23,110 nucleotides of DNA from a virus, in IMG/VR virus record IMGVR_UViG_3300042485_000249, positions 1 through 23,110 of that record. The stretch is one strand, 5' to 3'. The position numbers and the translations under genes were made by a program. Of the stretch, positions 22,637 through 23,110 are shown piece after piece (the stretch's first letter is position 1; every line of letters starts with the position of its first letter). Below the pieces are notes generated by a model. The model saw only the letters and a list, made by a program, of their open reading frames with translations, was not told the DNA's origin and ran no database searches.

Positions 22637-23110
22637 GGTTGCCCTTTTGTATTAAATTTAGGAAAAAATATTTTACTAAAATGATATGTGTAATCTATTT
22701 CATTAGTATATATCGCTGTATTTGGCGCCATTGGCCAATTGTGATGATTTAAATGCAGTCCTTCATACCAAGGTTCAATTAGATGTGTTGAACAGTTATT
22801 GGCCTTCATTGGCCAATGCTGTCTTAATACTGCAAATCCAATACCCCAAATTGCTAGTGACACAGGGATTAACCAACAAAATAAAAATATTTTATAATCA
22901 ATCATCCATAATAGTGCGGCATTGGCTAATATAATAGGAACATAATACCTATGTAACCACCAATACCTTTTACTTAATTCTAAAACATGTCTATTGAATA
23001 CAGGAGTTATGCTGGGATTAATTGGGCGTTGGAAACAGAATAGAACTGAACGTAGTCCGCATGATGGGCCATGTGGATCCAATGGGGTATCGGTATATTT
23101 AGGATTATGA
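22633..23110 (-). CDS. Second fatty-acid desaturase, 5' end outside the window
   Basis: The frame stays open to the right edge. The visible part begins H-N-P-K-Y-T-D-T-P-L-D-P-H-G-P and so extends the frame beyond any internal start (the apparent start at 23082 is a TTG). D-x-x-x-D-P-H-G-P after the second histidine box and G-L-H-L-N-H-H near the end match the same family as the next gene. Two hydrophobic helices lie between. It differs enough from its neighbour (for example C-G-L-R-S versus R-G-W-R-S, and H-W-P-M versus H-D-D-L) to be an old duplicate or separate acquisition. About 159 codons are visible. The first histidine box is off the window. Confidence 0.85.
   Translation of the reverse strand, partial: HNPKYTDTPLDPHGPSCGLRSVLFCFQRPINPSITPVFNRHVLELSKRYWWLHRYYVPIILANAALLWMIDYKIFLFCWLIPVSLAIWGIGFAVLRQHWPMKANNCSTHLIEPWYEGLHLNHHNWPMAPNTAIYTNEIDYTYHFSKIFFPKFNTKGQP

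Noticed and set aside
1-23110. CRISPR array, tRNA genes or insertion sequences
   Set aside because: I saw no regularly spaced direct repeats, cloverleaf-like segments or transposase motifs. Gaps between genes are too short to hide most of these.

Overview
The window reads as a fragment of a T4-like (myovirus) phage genome, probably aquatic or marine. It is AT-rich, and every convincing gene lies on the minus strand. Genes are tightly packed with ATGA, GTGA, TAATG or 1-nt junctions. It carries recognisable T4-type replication genes: family B DNA polymerase gp43, sliding clamp gp45 and a DsbA-like DNA-binding protein. It also carries T4-type late promoters (TATAAATA and variants). Transcription runs from high to low coordinates. 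No tRNA, rRNA, CRISPR array or insertion sequence was seen, and no stretch over 300 bases lacks a gene.

Region 1 (1-8.4 kb) is the replication and DNA-modification block. A near-consensus sigma-70 promoter (8450-8478) precedes a dsbA-like gene, a small membrane protein, gp43, a coiled-coil/methyltransferase-like protein and gp45. Next come a small hypothetical gene and a 545-aa TGT-fold protein with the hallmarks of DpdA (insertion of 7-deazaguanine into DNA). These are followed by a YdcH-like 62-aa protein, a conserved unknown, a divergent QueD/PTPS-like protein and a gene cut by the window edge. A plausible reading is that a deazaguanine DNA-modification module is co-transcribed with the replisome.

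Region 2 (8.5-20.5 kb) is a long run of enzyme-like proteins. Most begin with the same kind of 9-10 residue N-terminus (MRAKEFILE, MRAREFIIE, MRELITLIE, MRDLITLVE, MLAIELFE, MKSNEFLSE and others). This resembles the T4 capsid targeting sequence that sends internal head proteins into the prohead and is cut after (I/L)-x-E by the gp21 protease. The block includes a Mn-type superoxide dismutase, a HiPIP-like Fe-S candidate, an HExxH metallopeptidase, a 1001-aa amidoligase-like protein, a Rossmann/methyltransferase-like protein, a ParB/Srx-like protein, a GNAT acetyltransferase, three different nucleotidyltransferase-fold proteins and several unknowns. T4-type late promoters sit in or before this block. 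My main hypothesis is that these are head-packaged cargo proteins injected with the DNA.

Region 3 (20.5-23.1 kb) is a late accessory block. It holds two tandem membrane fatty-acid desaturases (the first truncated by the window end), a 2OG-Fe(II) oxygenase-like protein and an exported DNA/RNA non-specific endonuclease. The nuclease gene has its own late promoter and a rho-independent terminator. Its products appear aimed at host membrane lipids and extracytoplasmic nucleic acids.
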